Of a DNA stretch of 64,000 nucleotides, positions 7,990 to 16,981 are shown piece after piece. The stretch lies in contig CAVWWX010000002.1 of the NCBI GenBank assembly GCA_963758845.1, forward strand, positions 1,860,001 through 1,924,000, in the 5' to 3' direction. The DNA comes from JBDTSW01 sp963758845. Lineage in GTDB: Bacteria; Actinomycetota; Thermoleophilia; Solirubrobacterales; 70-9. Both the position numbers and the translations under genes were made by a program. The notes beneath the pieces were generated by a model. It worked only from the letters and a program-made list of their open reading frames with translations, was not told the DNA's origin and made no database searches. Position 1 is the first letter of the stretch, and each line of letters begins with the position of its first letter.

Positions 7990-9263
7990 GGGTCAAGCGC
8001 CTGGAGTGGGCCGGGGCCAACCCGCAGGCATTTGCCGCGGAGCTGCGCCAGCTCGGCGCCGACGACCCGATCACGGGCGGCGTACGCGAGATCCTGGAGC
8101 GGGTGCGAAGCGGAGGGGACGAGGGCCTTCGCGAGCAAGCCGAGCGGTTCGGCGAGACGCCCGGCGAGACGATTCGCGTGGACGACGAGGCCGTGGCGGC
8201 CGCACCCGGGCTGCTCGAGCCGCAGGTCCGCGAGGGGCTGCGGCTGGCGGCCGTGAACATCGAGGCGGTAGCCCGCACCGAGCTCGAGACCCTGTCACGT
8301 CCGGACCTGGCCCAGCTGCCCCAGGGACAGCGGATCGAGATCCGCAACGAACCCGTCCACGCCGCCGGGGTCTACGCGCCGGGCGGACGGGCGCCATACC
8401 CCTCCTCGGTGCTGATGTGCAGCATCCCGGCCAAGGTCGCCGGCGTCCAGCGGATCGCCATCGCGAGCCCGCCTGGAGCTTCTGGCCGCCCACAGGCGCC
8501 GGTGTTGGCCGCGGCGGCGATCGCGGGGGTAAGCGAGGTCTACGCGGTGGGTGGCGCCCAGGCGATCGGCGCGCTCGCCTTCGGCACCGAGTCGATCGAG
8601 CGGGTCGACGTGATCGTGGGCCCCGGCAACCGGTACGTGACCGAGGCCAAGCGCCTTGTCTTCGGCCACGTCGGCATCGACGGCCTCGCTGGGCCCAGCG
8701 AGCTGCTCGTGGTCGCCGACTCGACCGCCGACGCCGAGACCGTGGCGCTCGACGTTCTCGCCCAGGCCGAGCACGGCGACGACGCCCCGCTGGTCGTGGT
8801 CTCAGCCGACGCCGGCCTCCTTGATCGCGTCGAGGCGATGGTGGAGGAGCTCGCTCCCGAGCGCCCCAGCGCCCAGGACGCTCCGCTCGCCCTAGTCGTC
8901 GCCCCCGGCCTCGAGGTGGCCCTCGACCTTGCGGACGCGTTCGCTCCGGAGCACCTCCAACTGGTGTTCTCCGGCGCCGACGAAAACGCCGCGCGATCGC
9001 GCGTCGCGGGCTGCGTCTTCGTCGGCGCGGGCAGCGCCACGGCGTTCGGCGACTATGTAGCGGGCTCCAACCATGTGCTCCCCACCGGCGGCGCCGCCCG
9101 TTTCTCGGGCCCGCTGGGACCGGCCGCCTTCATGCGCCGCACCTCGGTCGTGAGCGTGCCGGCGGCCGCCGCCGCCGAGCTGGCGCCGGCGGTCGAGGCG
9201 ATCGCGGGCGCCGAGGGATTCCCCGTGCACGGCGAGTCGGCCCGCGCCCGCGGCGCAGAGTGA
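7986..9263 (+). CDS. hisD: Histidinol dehydrogenase HisD
   Basis: A 425-residue zinc enzyme performing the last two oxidations from histidinol to histidine. Family blocks include VYAPGGRAPYPSSVLM, YAVGGAQAIGALAFGT, VGPGNRYVTEAKR, GPSELLVVAD and PEHLQLV. GSNHVLPTGG carries the catalytic region near the C-terminus. The start ATG at 7986 overlaps the hisG stop. The length and all blocks are normal. Confidence 0.96.
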   Translation: MRVKRLEWAGANPQAFAAELRQLGADDPITGGVREILERVRSGGDEGLREQAERFGETPGETIRVDDEAVAAAPGLLEPQVREGLRLAAVNIEAVARTELETLSRPDLAQLPQGQRIEIRNEPVHAAGVYAPGGRAPYPSSVLMCSIPAKVAGVQRIAIASPPGASGRPQAPVLAAAAIAGVSEVYAVGGAQAIGALAFGTESIERVDVIVGPGNRYVTEAKRLVFGHVGIDGLAGPSELLVVADSTADAETVALDVLAQAEHGDDAPLVVVSADAGLLDRVEAMVEELAPERPSAQDAPLALVVAPGLEVALDLADAFAPEHLQLVFSGADENAARSRVAGCVFVGAGSATAFGDYVAGSNHVLPTGGAARFSGPLGPAAFMRRTSVVSVPAAAAAELAPAVEAIAGAEGFPVHGESARARGAE

Positions 9264-9294
9264 TCCGCGAAACTTCCTGTTTGCAGGTGAATTC

Positions 9295-9891
9295 ATGCAC
9301 ATGAGTCGCAAAGCAGACATCCACCGCAAGACCGGCGAGACCGACGTCCGCCTGTCGCTTGACCTCGACGGGGGCGCCGTCTCCGTCGCGACCGGCGTTG
9401 GCTTCCTCGACCACATGCTCGAGCTCTTGGGCCGCCACGGACGCGTCGGCCTCAGCGTCGAGGCCAGCGGCGACCTCGAGACCGGCGCGCACCACACCGT
9501 CGAGGACGTCGGCATCGCCCTCGGCCAGGCCCTCGACGAGGCGCTGGGCGACCGCTCGGGCATCCGGCGTTACGCGCACGCGGTGATCCCGATGGACGAG
9601 TCCCTCGGCGAATGCACGATCGACATCTCCGGCCGCCCGTTCTGCCGGTACTCCTCGGAGGTGCCCGAGGTGGCGATCGCCGGGTTCGATTCCGAGCTGG
9701 CGGAGGAGTTCTTCCGCGCGGTGGCCTCGAACGCCAAGCTCACGCTTCACGTCGGGACCCGCTACGGGTCCAACGCCCATCACTTGATCGAGGCCTCCTT
9801 CAAGGCGTTCGCGAGGGCCCTGCGCGAGGCGGTGTCGATCGATCCGGACGAGCCCGGCGTGCCCTCCACCAAGGGTACGCTCACCTCGTGA
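9295..9891 (+). CDS. hisB: Imidazoleglycerol-phosphate dehydratase HisB
   Basis: A 198-residue single-domain IGPD using two Mn2+ ions. The metal-binding motifs are intact: GFLDHMLELLGRHG, GAHHTVEDVGIALGQAL and YGSNAHHLIEASFKAFARAL. It starts at 9295 (MHMSRKADI) or at the ATG two codons later. In many actinobacteria hisC sits between hisD and hisB. Here there are only 31 bp between them and no hisC. The gene overlaps hisH by 4 bp. Confidence 0.96.
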   Translation: MHMSRKADIHRKTGETDVRLSLDLDGGAVSVATGVGFLDHMLELLGRHGRVGLSVEASGDLETGAHHTVEDVGIALGQALDEALGDRSGIRRYAHAVIPMDESLGECTIDISGRPFCRYSSEVPEVAIAGFDSELAEEFFRAVASNAKLTLHVGTRYGSNAHHLIEASFKAFARALREAVSIDPDEPGVPSTKGTLTS

Positions 9892-10511
9892 CCCGGATCG
9901 CGATCGTTGATTATGGGATGGGCAACCTGCGCTCGGCGCAGAAGGCGCTCGAACGCGTGGGCGCGCAGGCCGAGCGGATCACCGACGTCGCCGCCGCGGA
10001 CGGCGCCGACGGGCTGGTGCTGCCAGGCGTCGGAGCGTTCCCCGAGGCGATGCGCCGGCTTCGTTCGGCTGGCTTCGACGGCCTGGCCCGCGACTGGGCG
10101 GCGGCCGGGCGGCCGCTGCTCGGGATCTGCCTCGGGATGCAGCTCCTGTTCAGCTCGTCGACCGAGAACGGCGGGGCCGAGGGCCTGGGCCTGCTCGACG
10201 GCGACGTGACGGCGATCGACGCGCCGGGCCTGAAGGTCCCGCACATGGGCTGGGAGCCGGTGCGCTGGGAGCGCGAGTCCCGGTTTGCGCCCGCCGGCGC
10301 CGACCAGACCCCGTTCTACTTCGTGCACTCCTTCGTCGCCCGCCCATCCAATCCCGACGTGGTCGGGACCGCGGAGTGGGGGGAGCGGTTCGCCGCGGTC
10401 GTCGAGCACGGCTCTGTTTGCGGCGCACAGTTTCACCCCGAGAAGTCGAGCTCGGCCGGGCTGAGGATCCTGGCGGCGTTCGCCGCCGCCTGCGAGCCCG
10501 TCCCCGCCTGA
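9888..10511 (+). CDS. hisH: Imidazole glycerol phosphate synthase, glutaminase subunit HisH
   Basis: A 207-residue class I glutamine amidotransferase giving ammonia to HisF. It opens IAIVDYGMGNLRSAQKALE. The nucleophile is Cys in GICLGMQLL, and the His/Glu pair is in GAQFHPEKS. The GTG start at 9888 overlaps the hisB stop (GTGA). Confidence 0.95.
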   Translation: MTRIAIVDYGMGNLRSAQKALERVGAQAERITDVAAADGADGLVLPGVGAFPEAMRRLRSAGFDGLARDWAAAGRPLLGICLGMQLLFSSSTENGGAEGLGLLDGDVTAIDAPGLKVPHMGWEPVRWERESRFAPAGADQTPFYFVHSFVARPSNPDVVGTAEWGERFAAVVEHGSVCGAQFHPEKSSSAGLRILAAFAAACEPVPA

Positions 10512-10512
10512 C

Positions 10513-11244
10513 TTGATCCTCATCCCGGCCATCGACATCCGGGGCGGGCGGGCCGTGCGCCTGGTCCGGGGCGACTACTCGCGCGAGACCGAGTTCGACG
10601 CCGATCCGCTGGAGGCTGCCGAGCGCTGGCTGGACCAGGGCGCGGAGGCACTCCACGTCGTCGACCTCGACGGCGCTCGTTCGGGCACGCCCGAGAACCT
10701 CGATCACGTCAGGCGGATCGCCGCGGCGTCCAGCGCCCCGGTGCAGGTGGGCGGCGGCCTGCGCAATGCCGATGTCGTTGCCGATGTGCTCGCTGCGGGC
10801 GCGACGCGGGTCGTTCTCGGTACGGCCGCGCTCGAGGACCCGGCGCTGGTCGAGGCGCTCGCCGTGGATCACCCCGGCCGGATCGTGGTCGGGGCCGACG
10901 CCCGCTCCGGGAGGATCGCCGTCGAGGGCTGGGAGCGCGAGACGCAGACCGGTGTGGAGGCGTTGATCGCCGACCTGGCGGGGCGGGGCGTCAAGCGCTT
11001 CGTCTACACGCCGGTGGAGGTCGACGGCACCCTCGAGGGGCCGGCGCTCGAGGGGCTCGCCGCGGCCGCGGCCGCGGCCCTGGAGGCCGGCGCCGAGCTG
11101 ATCTACTCCGGCGGCATCGGCACCGTCGACCACCTGCGGGCCCTGGCCGGGCTCGAGGCCCCGGCGCTGACCGGCGTGATCGTCGGCCGGGCCCTCTATG
11201 AGGGCCGGTTCACCGTCGGCGAGGGCGTCGCGGCTCTGAGCTAA
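10513..11244 (+). CDS. hisA: ProFAR isomerase HisA
   Basis: A 243-residue TIM barrel catalysing the Amadori rearrangement of ProFAR. It starts LIPAIDIRGGRAVRLVRGD with the catalytic Asp, has VQVGGGLRNADVV and the second-half Asp in VGADARSG, and ends in YSGGIGTVDHL and VIVGRALYEG. The TTG at 10513 follows the hisH stop by one base. In some actinobacteria the enzyme is the bifunctional PriA; I cannot tell from this whether trpF activity is shared. Confidence 0.93.
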   Translation: MILIPAIDIRGGRAVRLVRGDYSRETEFDADPLEAAERWLDQGAEALHVVDLDGARSGTPENLDHVRRIAAASSAPVQVGGGLRNADVVADVLAAGATRVVLGTAALEDPALVEALAVDHPGRIVVGADARSGRIAVEGWERETQTGVEALIADLAGRGVKRFVYTPVEVDGTLEGPALEGLAAAAAAALEAGAELIYSGGIGTVDHLRALAGLEAPALTGVIVGRALYEGRFTVGEGVAALS

Positions 11245-11247
11245 GGT
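11242..11247 (+). promoter_or_regulatory. -10 element TAAGGT for the 84-aa gene (leaderless type)
   Basis: TAAGGT overlaps the hisA stop codon and ends 6 nt before the GTG at 11254, suggesting an internal promoter in the his operon. Confidence 0.45.
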
Positions 11248-11253
11248 CGGAAC

Positions 11254-11508
11254 GTGTTCTGGCTCCGGGTACTCGCCGTCGCCCAGGTCGCGCTGCTGGC
11301 GCGCCGCCACCTGCAGCTGCTCGAGTCCGACGAGCGCTCGCGCCTGGCGAGCCTGGTGGCGAAGTCGAAGGGGCGACCCCGCAAGAACCTCTCGGCCAAC
11401 GAACGCGAGGAGATGCTTCGCATGGTCAAGAAGATGCAGCTCGGCCAGTTCGGCCGTGGCGCCTTCCAGCACTTCCGCGGGGGCGGCTTCCCCGGCGGCA
11501 AGAAGTAG
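11254..11508 (+). CDS. 84-aa basic protein of unknown function within the his operon
   Basis: A GTG-started 84-residue protein between hisA and hisF that I do not recognise. Residues 1-25 are moderately hydrophobic and helix-forming (MFWLRVLAVAQVALLARRHL). Then comes a basic segment with KSKGRPRKNLSANEREEM and a Gly/Phe/Lys-rich tail. It has no signal cleavage site and no known catalytic motif. It is tightly spaced, with 9 bp after hisA and 20 bp before hisF. It has its own TAAGGT -10, so it may be expressed apart from histidine synthesis. Confidence 0.7.
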   Translation: MFWLRVLAVAQVALLARRHLQLLESDERSRLASLVAKSKGRPRKNLSANEREEMLRMVKKMQLGQFGRGAFQHFRGGGFPGGKK

Positions 11509-11516
11509 CCGCCGCC

Positions 11517-11522
11517 TAACCT
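11517..11522 (+). promoter_or_regulatory. -10 element TAACCT for hisF (leaderless type)
   Basis: TAACCT ends 6 nt before the hisF GTG at 11529, suggesting that hisF can be transcribed separately. Confidence 0.45.
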
Positions 11523-11528
11523 GAGGGC

Positions 11529-12286
<758 letters not shown>

Positions 12287-12302
12287 GCGCCGAGGCTCCG
12301 CG

Positions 12303-12320
12303 AACAACAACAACAACAAC
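12303..12320 (+). repeat. (AAC)6 microsatellite
   Basis: Six perfect AAC units lie between hisF and the dyad repeat. The stretch is strikingly A-rich for this genome. It is not within a supported gene. Confidence 0.9.
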
Positions 12321-12327
12321 CGTTGGA

Positions 12328-12365
12328 TGGCGCGTGGGGTCCCGTATATCGGGACTTATGCGCCA
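12328..12365. repeat. Nested inverted repeat, copy 1
   Basis: The outer arms TGGCGCGT and ATGCGCCA pair over 8 bp with one G-U. The inner arms GTCCCG and CGGGAC pair over 6 bp around a TATAT loop. A near-identical element lies at 16899-16935. It lies between the convergent hisF and PQQ genes and could act as a bidirectional terminator or be a REP-like element. No T-run follows it. Confidence 0.75.
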
Positions 12366-12381
12366 TCCCGGGATCAGGCGG

Positions 12382-13741
12382 CTAGGAGGCCTCGCCGTCG
12401 CCCTTCTTGTCGCCGCCCTTCTGCTTGTCGCCCTTCTTCTTCTGGGCGGCCTTCACCTCGTGCTTGGGCTCGGGCGGGAAGGCGCGGAGGATCGTCGAGC
12501 CGGTGAGGTAGAGCTGGTCGCCGTCTGAGATGGCGGGGTTGTACTCGCCCAGCTCGTGCTCGATGACCCGGGCGCCGCTGCTCGCGTTGAAGCCGATCGT
12601 CCCGTTCTTGGGCCCGATCACGCCGACGTAGACGATGTGCCCGATGACGCTCGCGGCGCCGAGGATGATGCCGCCGGTGTACTCCTTCCAGCGAACCTCG
12701 CCGGTGGCGGCGTCGAGGGCGTAGAGGTACTTGTCCTTGGACCCGATGTACACGGTCGGCGGCCCGCCGCCGACCTCGGCGACCGCCGGGGCGGGGTAGA
12801 CCCAGTCGCCCGTGGACTGGCTCCATGCCAGCGAGCCGTCCTCGGCGTCGAAGCTGTAGACGCGGCTGTCGATGCTGCCCACGAAGACCCGTCCGTAGGC
12901 GACGGCGGGGGTGGAGTAGATCCGGCCGGTGCGCCCGAAGCTCGAGCCCTGGGTGCCGGTCTGCCACTTGACGCTGCCGTCGCTGGCCCGCACCGCGAAG
13001 AGCTCGCCGGCGTAGTTGCCGAAATAAAGCGATGCCGTCGTCGAGCGCGGCGCCGCCCTTGATCGGGCCGGCGCTGTCGACGGTCCAGCGGGTATCGCCG
13101 GTCTTGACGTTCAGCGAGAAGAGCGTCCCGGACTCGTTGCCGACGATGACGCTGTCGCCGTAGACGACGGGGGAGGTCTCGCTGCGGGCGCCCAGGTCCC
13201 TCTCCCACAGCACCTTGCCGGTCTTCGGGTCCATCGCCTGGATGTCACCGGGCTCGAGCGTGACCACGAACAGGCGGCCGTCGGCGTAGGCGGGCGAGGC
13301 CGCGCTGAGACCGCCGACGTCGTGCTTCCACTGGACCTTGCCGGTCTTGCTGTCGAGCGCGATCGCCTGCGCGTTCTTGTCGACGACGAAGAGCTGGTCG
13401 CCGCTGAGCACGGGCGAGAACTCGAGGAGCGTGCCGGCGTTGAAGCTCCACGCCGAGGCGTCGAAAGGCGGGTTGACCCGCTTGGTCGGGAGGTAGCGCG
13501 TGCGGGCGTCGTCGTAGCCGTAGACGGGCCAGTTGACCTTCTCGACGACCTCCTTCTTCTTCTTCTCGGGCCGCTCCCTTTCGACGAGCTCGCACGGCGG
13601 CGGGCACGTCTGGTCGGAGTCCCGCTTCAGGATCACGTACGCGGCCACACCGGCGCCGGCCACGACGGCCACGAAGCCGCCAACGAGCGCCAGGCGCTGT
13701 TGCGTGCTCCAGCCACGCCAGATGTTCAGGATGCGACCCAT
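12382..13741 (-). CDS. PQQ-like beta-propeller repeat protein, membrane-anchored, frameshifted as read
   Basis: An N-terminal membrane anchor (residues about 14-38) precedes a Pro/Lys-rich linker with a KKKKE run. A series of PQQ/BamB-type repeats follows, of the form LDSKTGKVQWKHDVGG, MDPKTGKVLWERDLGA and FDAEDGSLAWSQSTG. The C-terminal tail is Lys-rich. Such proteins are extracytoplasmic scaffolds. No quinoprotein dehydrogenase catalytic motif was seen. The frame breaks at 13026-13028, an AAA run on the plus strand. Removing one A gives GIAYFGNYAGELFAVRASDG, a proper repeat, so one base is extra. The intact product would be about 452 residues. Confidence 0.8.
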
Positions 13742-13755
13742 CCGCGAAGCCCGTC

Positions 13756-14907
13756 ATGGTAGGGAACGCCCTGCCGAGGACCCGATCGAACGTGGCCGAA
13801 CCCGACACCGACGCCGAGAGCCTGGGGGCGCGGATCGGCGCGCTTCCTGGGATCGAGCGCGTCCGCGCCGCGGCGGAGGGCGCGAACCCGCACTTGGTTG
13901 GCGGGGCTGTTCGCGACTTGCTCCGCGGCGACGAGCGCGTGGACGTCGACATCGTGGTCGAGGGCGACGCCCTCGCAGTGGCCCGCCGACTCTCCCCGGA
14001 GCCCGTGTTGCACGAGCGGTTCGGGACCGCCACCGTAGCCCTCGACGGCCTGACCATCGACCTCGCCGGTGCACGGGGCGAGTCCTATCCGGAGCCGGGG
14101 GCGCTCCCCGAGGTCCGGCCGGGCACGCTGGCCGAGGACCTCGCCCGCCGCGATTTCACCGTGAACGCGATGGCGGTGCCGTTGGAGGGGGAGGCCGTTG
14201 TGGTCGACCCGCACGGTGGCGCCGCCGATCTCAGCGCCGGGCTGCTGCGCGTGCTCCACCCCCGGTCCTTCGCCGACGACCCCACCCGGGCCCTGCGGGC
14301 CGCGCGTTACGCCGCGCGGTTGAGCCTGAGCCTTGACGAAGAAACCGAGCGTCTGCTGCGCGAGGCCGATCTGGCCACCGTGTCGGACTCGCGGGTCGAG
14401 GCCGAGCTTCGCCGGGCGGCCACCGAGCCCGACCCGGGCGCGGTCCTGGCGCTGATCCACCGATGGGGGCTGCTCTCACTCGGCGCGAGCGACGTCGAGC
14501 TCGCCGGGTCCGCGCTGCGGTTGGTGAGCTCGGAACCCTGGGCGTCGCTGGCAACCGCCGGCGACGTGGCGGTCGCCGCCGCGACGGGCGCCACCGCCGC
14601 CGCACGGGCACTGGCGGACGCCGCGCCGTCCGGCCCGGCCGACGGCGTCGAGGCGGCCCACGGCAGCGACGGGGTTTCCCTGGCCCTCGCCCGCGCCATG
14701 GGCGCCGAGTGGCTCGACGAATACGTGAACACGTGGCGGCACGTCCGCCTGGAGATCGGCGGCCATGACCTGATGGCCGCCGGCGTCCCGGAGGGGCCCG
14801 CCATCGGCCGCGGCCTCCGAGGCGCCCTTCACGAGAAGCTCGAGGGCCGGGTCAAGGGGCGCGAGGCCGAGTTGCGGGCGGCCCTCACCGCGGCCGGGAG
14901 CGAGTAG
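13756..14907 (+). CDS. cca: CCA tRNA nucleotidyltransferase / poly(A) polymerase family protein
   Basis: A 383-residue class II nucleotidyltransferase. PHLVGGAVRDLLRGDERVDVDIVVEGDA contains the GGxVRD motif and the two catalytic Asp residues. RRDFTVNAMA and DPTRALRAARYAARL are the next conserved blocks. These enzymes add or repair the CCA end of tRNA; members of this shape may only add A. Two starts are possible, ATG 13756 or GTG 13792. The second removes a non-conserved 12-residue lead. It starts a run of tightly packed genes with pgeF directly after. Confidence 0.88.
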   Translation: MVGNALPRTRSNVAEPDTDAESLGARIGALPGIERVRAAAEGANPHLVGGAVRDLLRGDERVDVDIVVEGDALAVARRLSPEPVLHERFGTATVALDGLTIDLAGARGESYPEPGALPEVRPGTLAEDLARRDFTVNAMAVPLEGEAVVVDPHGGAADLSAGLLRVLHPRSFADDPTRALRAARYAARLSLSLDEETERLLREADLATVSDSRVEAELRRAATEPDPGAVLALIHRWGLLSLGASDVELAGSALRLVSSEPWASLATAGDVAVAAATGATAAARALADAAPSGPADGVEAAHGSDGVSLALARAMGAEWLDEYVNTWRHVRLEIGGHDLMAAGVPEGPAIGRGLRGALHEKLEGRVKGREAELRAALTAAGSE

Positions 14908-15651
14908 ATGGAGTGGCGCTCCAAAGCAGAGCTGCGCTGGCTGGAGGCCGAGCTCCCCGCCGCTCGCGCGGCATTCTCGACGCGGGTGGGCGGGATCAGT
15001 GATGAGCCCTTCGACACCCTCAACCTCGGCCTGCTCACGGGCGACGAGCCCGCGAGCGTCAAGGAGAACCGCCATCGCCTCGCCGGTGCGGTCGGGCTCG
15101 ACCCCCGGAACGTGCTGATCGGGCGCCAGGTCCACGGCACCGAGATCGCGTTCCACGACGGCCCGCAGGAGGCAGACGCGTTCGCCAACCCGGGGCCCCG
15201 GCTGGGCGAGGTGGACGGCCACGTGACCACGGTCCCCGGTCTCGCGCCGCTGGTGTTGGTCGCCGACTGCCTGCCGATCGCGCTCTCCGGCCCCGACGGC
15301 GTGGCGATGGTCCACGGCGGCTGGCGCGGGCTCGCGGGCGGCATCGCCGGCCGCGGCGCCGAAGCCGTCCAGGCGTCATCCGCCGCGATCGGGCCCGGGA
15401 TCGGGCCCTGCTGCTACGAGGTGGGCGACGAGGTACTTGCCGCGTTCGCGGACCTCGGCGACGGCATCGCCTCGGGCCGGATGTTGGACCTGCCCGAGGT
15501 CGCCCGGCGCCTGCTGGCCCGAGCCGGCGTGGAGGAGGTCGAGTCGAGCGGCCTCTGCGTCAGCTGCGAGCGCGAGCTGTTCTTCTCGCATCGCCGCGAC
15601 GAGGGGCGCACCGGGCGCCAGGCTGGAATGGTGTGGCGATGGCCGAGCTGA
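14908..15651 (+). CDS. pgeF: Peptidoglycan editing factor PgeF (YfiH/YlmD, DUF152 family)
   Basis: A 247-residue protein starting directly after the cca stop. Conserved blocks are FSTRVGGISDEPFDTLNLG, GRQVHGTEI, LVADCLPIAL, MVHGGWRGLAGGI and IGPGIGPCCYEVGDEV. The Cys/His residues bind zinc in this family. Members hydrolyse mis-incorporated muropeptide or nucleoside substrates. The position before yggS and sepF matches ylmD of the Gram-positive ylm cluster. Confidence 0.9.
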   Translation: MEWRSKAELRWLEAELPAARAAFSTRVGGISDEPFDTLNLGLLTGDEPASVKENRHRLAGAVGLDPRNVLIGRQVHGTEIAFHDGPQEADAFANPGPRLGEVDGHVTTVPGLAPLVLVADCLPIALSGPDGVAMVHGGWRGLAGGIAGRGAEAVQASSAAIGPGIGPCCYEVGDEVLAAFADLGDGIASGRMLDLPEVARRLLARAGVEEVESSGLCVSCERELFFSHRRDEGRTGRQAGMVWRWPS

Positions 15652-16271
15652 TCCGGGACCTGGACGCCGCGCGCGTCGCCGCCAACCTCGAGCTTGTGCG
15701 CGAGACCGCCGGCGACGGCGTCGAGGTGCTGGCGGCGACCAAGTACGTCCCCCTCGAGGAAATGGGCGCGCTAGCCGAGGCCGGCGTGACGCTGGTCGGC
15801 GAGAATCGCCTTCAGGACCTCGAGGCGAAGCACGAGCGCTGGGGGGACGCCTTCACGTGGGACTTCATCGGCGCCGTTCAGAGTCGCAAGGTCAAGAGCC
15901 TGCTGCCCCTGGTCCGTCTGATCCACTCGGTCGCCAGCGACTCGGCCCTGCGAAAGCTCGAGGCCCACGGGGGCCCAGACACGGAGGTCCTGGTCGAGGT
16001 GAACCTCTCCGGCGAAGAGTCCAAGGGGGGGATCGCCCCGGCCGAGCTGGGCGAGTTCATCGAGCGCAGCCCGGTCCGGATCGGCGGCCTGATGACGATG
16101 CCGCCGTTCGCCTCCGACCCCGAGGCCTCGCGTCCCTACTTCGCCCAACTTGCCCAGCTCGCGGGCCTGCACGGGCTCTCGCGGCTGTCGATGGGGACCA
16201 CACAGGACTGGCAGGTGGCGCTCGAGGAAGGAGCGACGATCATCCGTCTCGGCTCCTCGCTCTACCGCTAA
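15639..16271 (+). CDS. yggS: Pyridoxal phosphate homeostasis protein YggS
   Basis: A 210-residue protein (212 from the GTG at 15633) of the alanine-racemase-fold YggS/YlmE family. LAATKYVPLEEMGALAEAG contains the PLP lysine. VGENRLQDLEAK, WDFIGAVQSRKV, VEVNLSGEESKGG and LSMGTTQDWQVALEEGAT are diagnostic. It binds PLP and balances B6 and amino acid pools and has no known catalytic reaction. It overlaps the end of pgeF by about a dozen bases and lies upstream of sepF. Confidence 0.93.
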   Translation: MAELIRDLDAARVAANLELVRETAGDGVEVLAATKYVPLEEMGALAEAGVTLVGENRLQDLEAKHERWGDAFTWDFIGAVQSRKVKSLLPLVRLIHSVASDSALRKLEAHGGPDTEVLVEVNLSGEESKGGIAPAELGEFIERSPVRIGGLMTMPPFASDPEASRPYFAQLAQLAGLHGLSRLSMGTTQDWQVALEEGATIIRLGSSLYR

Positions 16272-16284
16272 CCGCCGCAAGGGG

Positions 16285-16313
16285 TTTTTCACCCGCCCAT
16301 TTGCGGGCATAAT
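16285..16313 (+). promoter_or_regulatory. Possible promoter of sepF
   Basis: TTTTTC, a 17-nt spacer and CATAAT fit a weak housekeeping promoter 45 nt before the sepF ATG. The overlapping reading GTTT (16284-16287), 17 nt, GGGCAT is one base off the SigF/SigB-type pattern GTTT..GGGTAT. The spacer contains a CCCGC/GCGGG inverted repeat. Confidence 0.4.
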
Positions 16314-16357
16314 GTGGAAAGGAGAAGCGGCCCAGGAAGCGAAACACCGCTCCGACT

Positions 16358-16891
16358 ATGGCTATCCGCGACACATGGCACCGCGCCCTCGTGTACTTCG
16401 GCCTCGCCGAGGACCCCGACTACATCGAGCCCGACCCGTACGAGCCCGCCACCGGCACCGGGCACGACGTCTATGAGGGGTCGGCTCCCAGGACGGCCAC
16501 CGTCAGCCGCATCGGCGAGCGCCGCCGGATGCGCGACGAGATCGACGACATCTTCTCCGACGACGAGCCCTCGCGCTCGCGCCCGCTGCGCCCGGTTGGC
16601 GGCAACGGCACGGACGTGCGCGTGCACCTCGTCCAGCCGCACAGCTTCAACGACGCCCAGGAAGTGGCCGACCGCTTCAAGCAGGGCGTGCCGGTGATCC
16701 TCAACCTCCAGACGACCGAGGGCGAGCTGGCCAAGCGGCTGATCGACTTCGCCTCGGGCCTCACCTACGCCCTCGAGGGCGGCATGCAGAAGGTCGCCGA
16801 GAAGACCTTCCTGCTCACGCCCCGCAACGTCGAGGTGTCGGCCGAGGAACAGGCCCGCCTGGTCGAGAAGGGCTTCTTCAACCAGTCGTAG
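16358..16891 (+). CDS. sepF: Cell division protein SepF
   Basis: A 177-residue FtsZ-anchoring protein. An N-terminal amphipathic helix (MAIRDTWHRALVYFGLAEDP) is followed by an acidic linker. The SepF core then contains VHLVQPHSFNDAQEVADRFK, VILNLQTTE, LAKRLIDFASGLTYALEG and KTFLLTP. It membrane-tethers FtsZ, and in actinobacteria it is the main membrane anchor because FtsA is absent. Its neighbours yggS and yggT fit the standard order, with proC inserted after it. Confidence 0.94.
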   Translation: MAIRDTWHRALVYFGLAEDPDYIEPDPYEPATGTGHDVYEGSAPRTATVSRIGERRRMRDEIDDIFSDDEPSRSRPLRPVGGNGTDVRVHLVQPHSFNDAQEVADRFKQGVPVILNLQTTEGELAKRLIDFASGLTYALEGGMQKVAEKTFLLTPRNVEVSAEEQARLVEKGFFNQS

Positions 16892-16898
16892 GCCGGGG

Positions 16899-16935
16899 TG
16901 GCGCGTCGGTCCCGGTATGCGGGACTCACGCGCCA
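16899..16935. repeat. Nested inverted repeat, copy 2
   Basis: The outer arms TGGCGCGT and ACGCGCCA form a perfect 8-bp stem. The inner arms GTCCCG and CGGGAC surround a GTATG loop. The arms match the copy at 12328-12365 apart from a G-U to G-C change in the outer stem. It sits in the 90-bp gap between sepF and proC. Confidence 0.75.
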
Positions 16936-16968
16936 GTGAACGACCTGCGATCCGCGGCGCCGCTCGCA

Positions 16969-16974
16969 TACCCT
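16969..16974 (+). promoter_or_regulatory. -10 element TACCCT for proC (leaderless type)
   Basis: TACCCT ends 7 nt before the proC ATG at 16982 and supports that start codon. Confidence 0.5.
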
Positions 16975-16981
16975 GTCGCCG

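Noticed and set aside
12303..12320. (AAC)6 as a phase-variation tract
   Set aside because: It lies between convergent genes, outside any coding region or promoter, so a length change has no obvious target.
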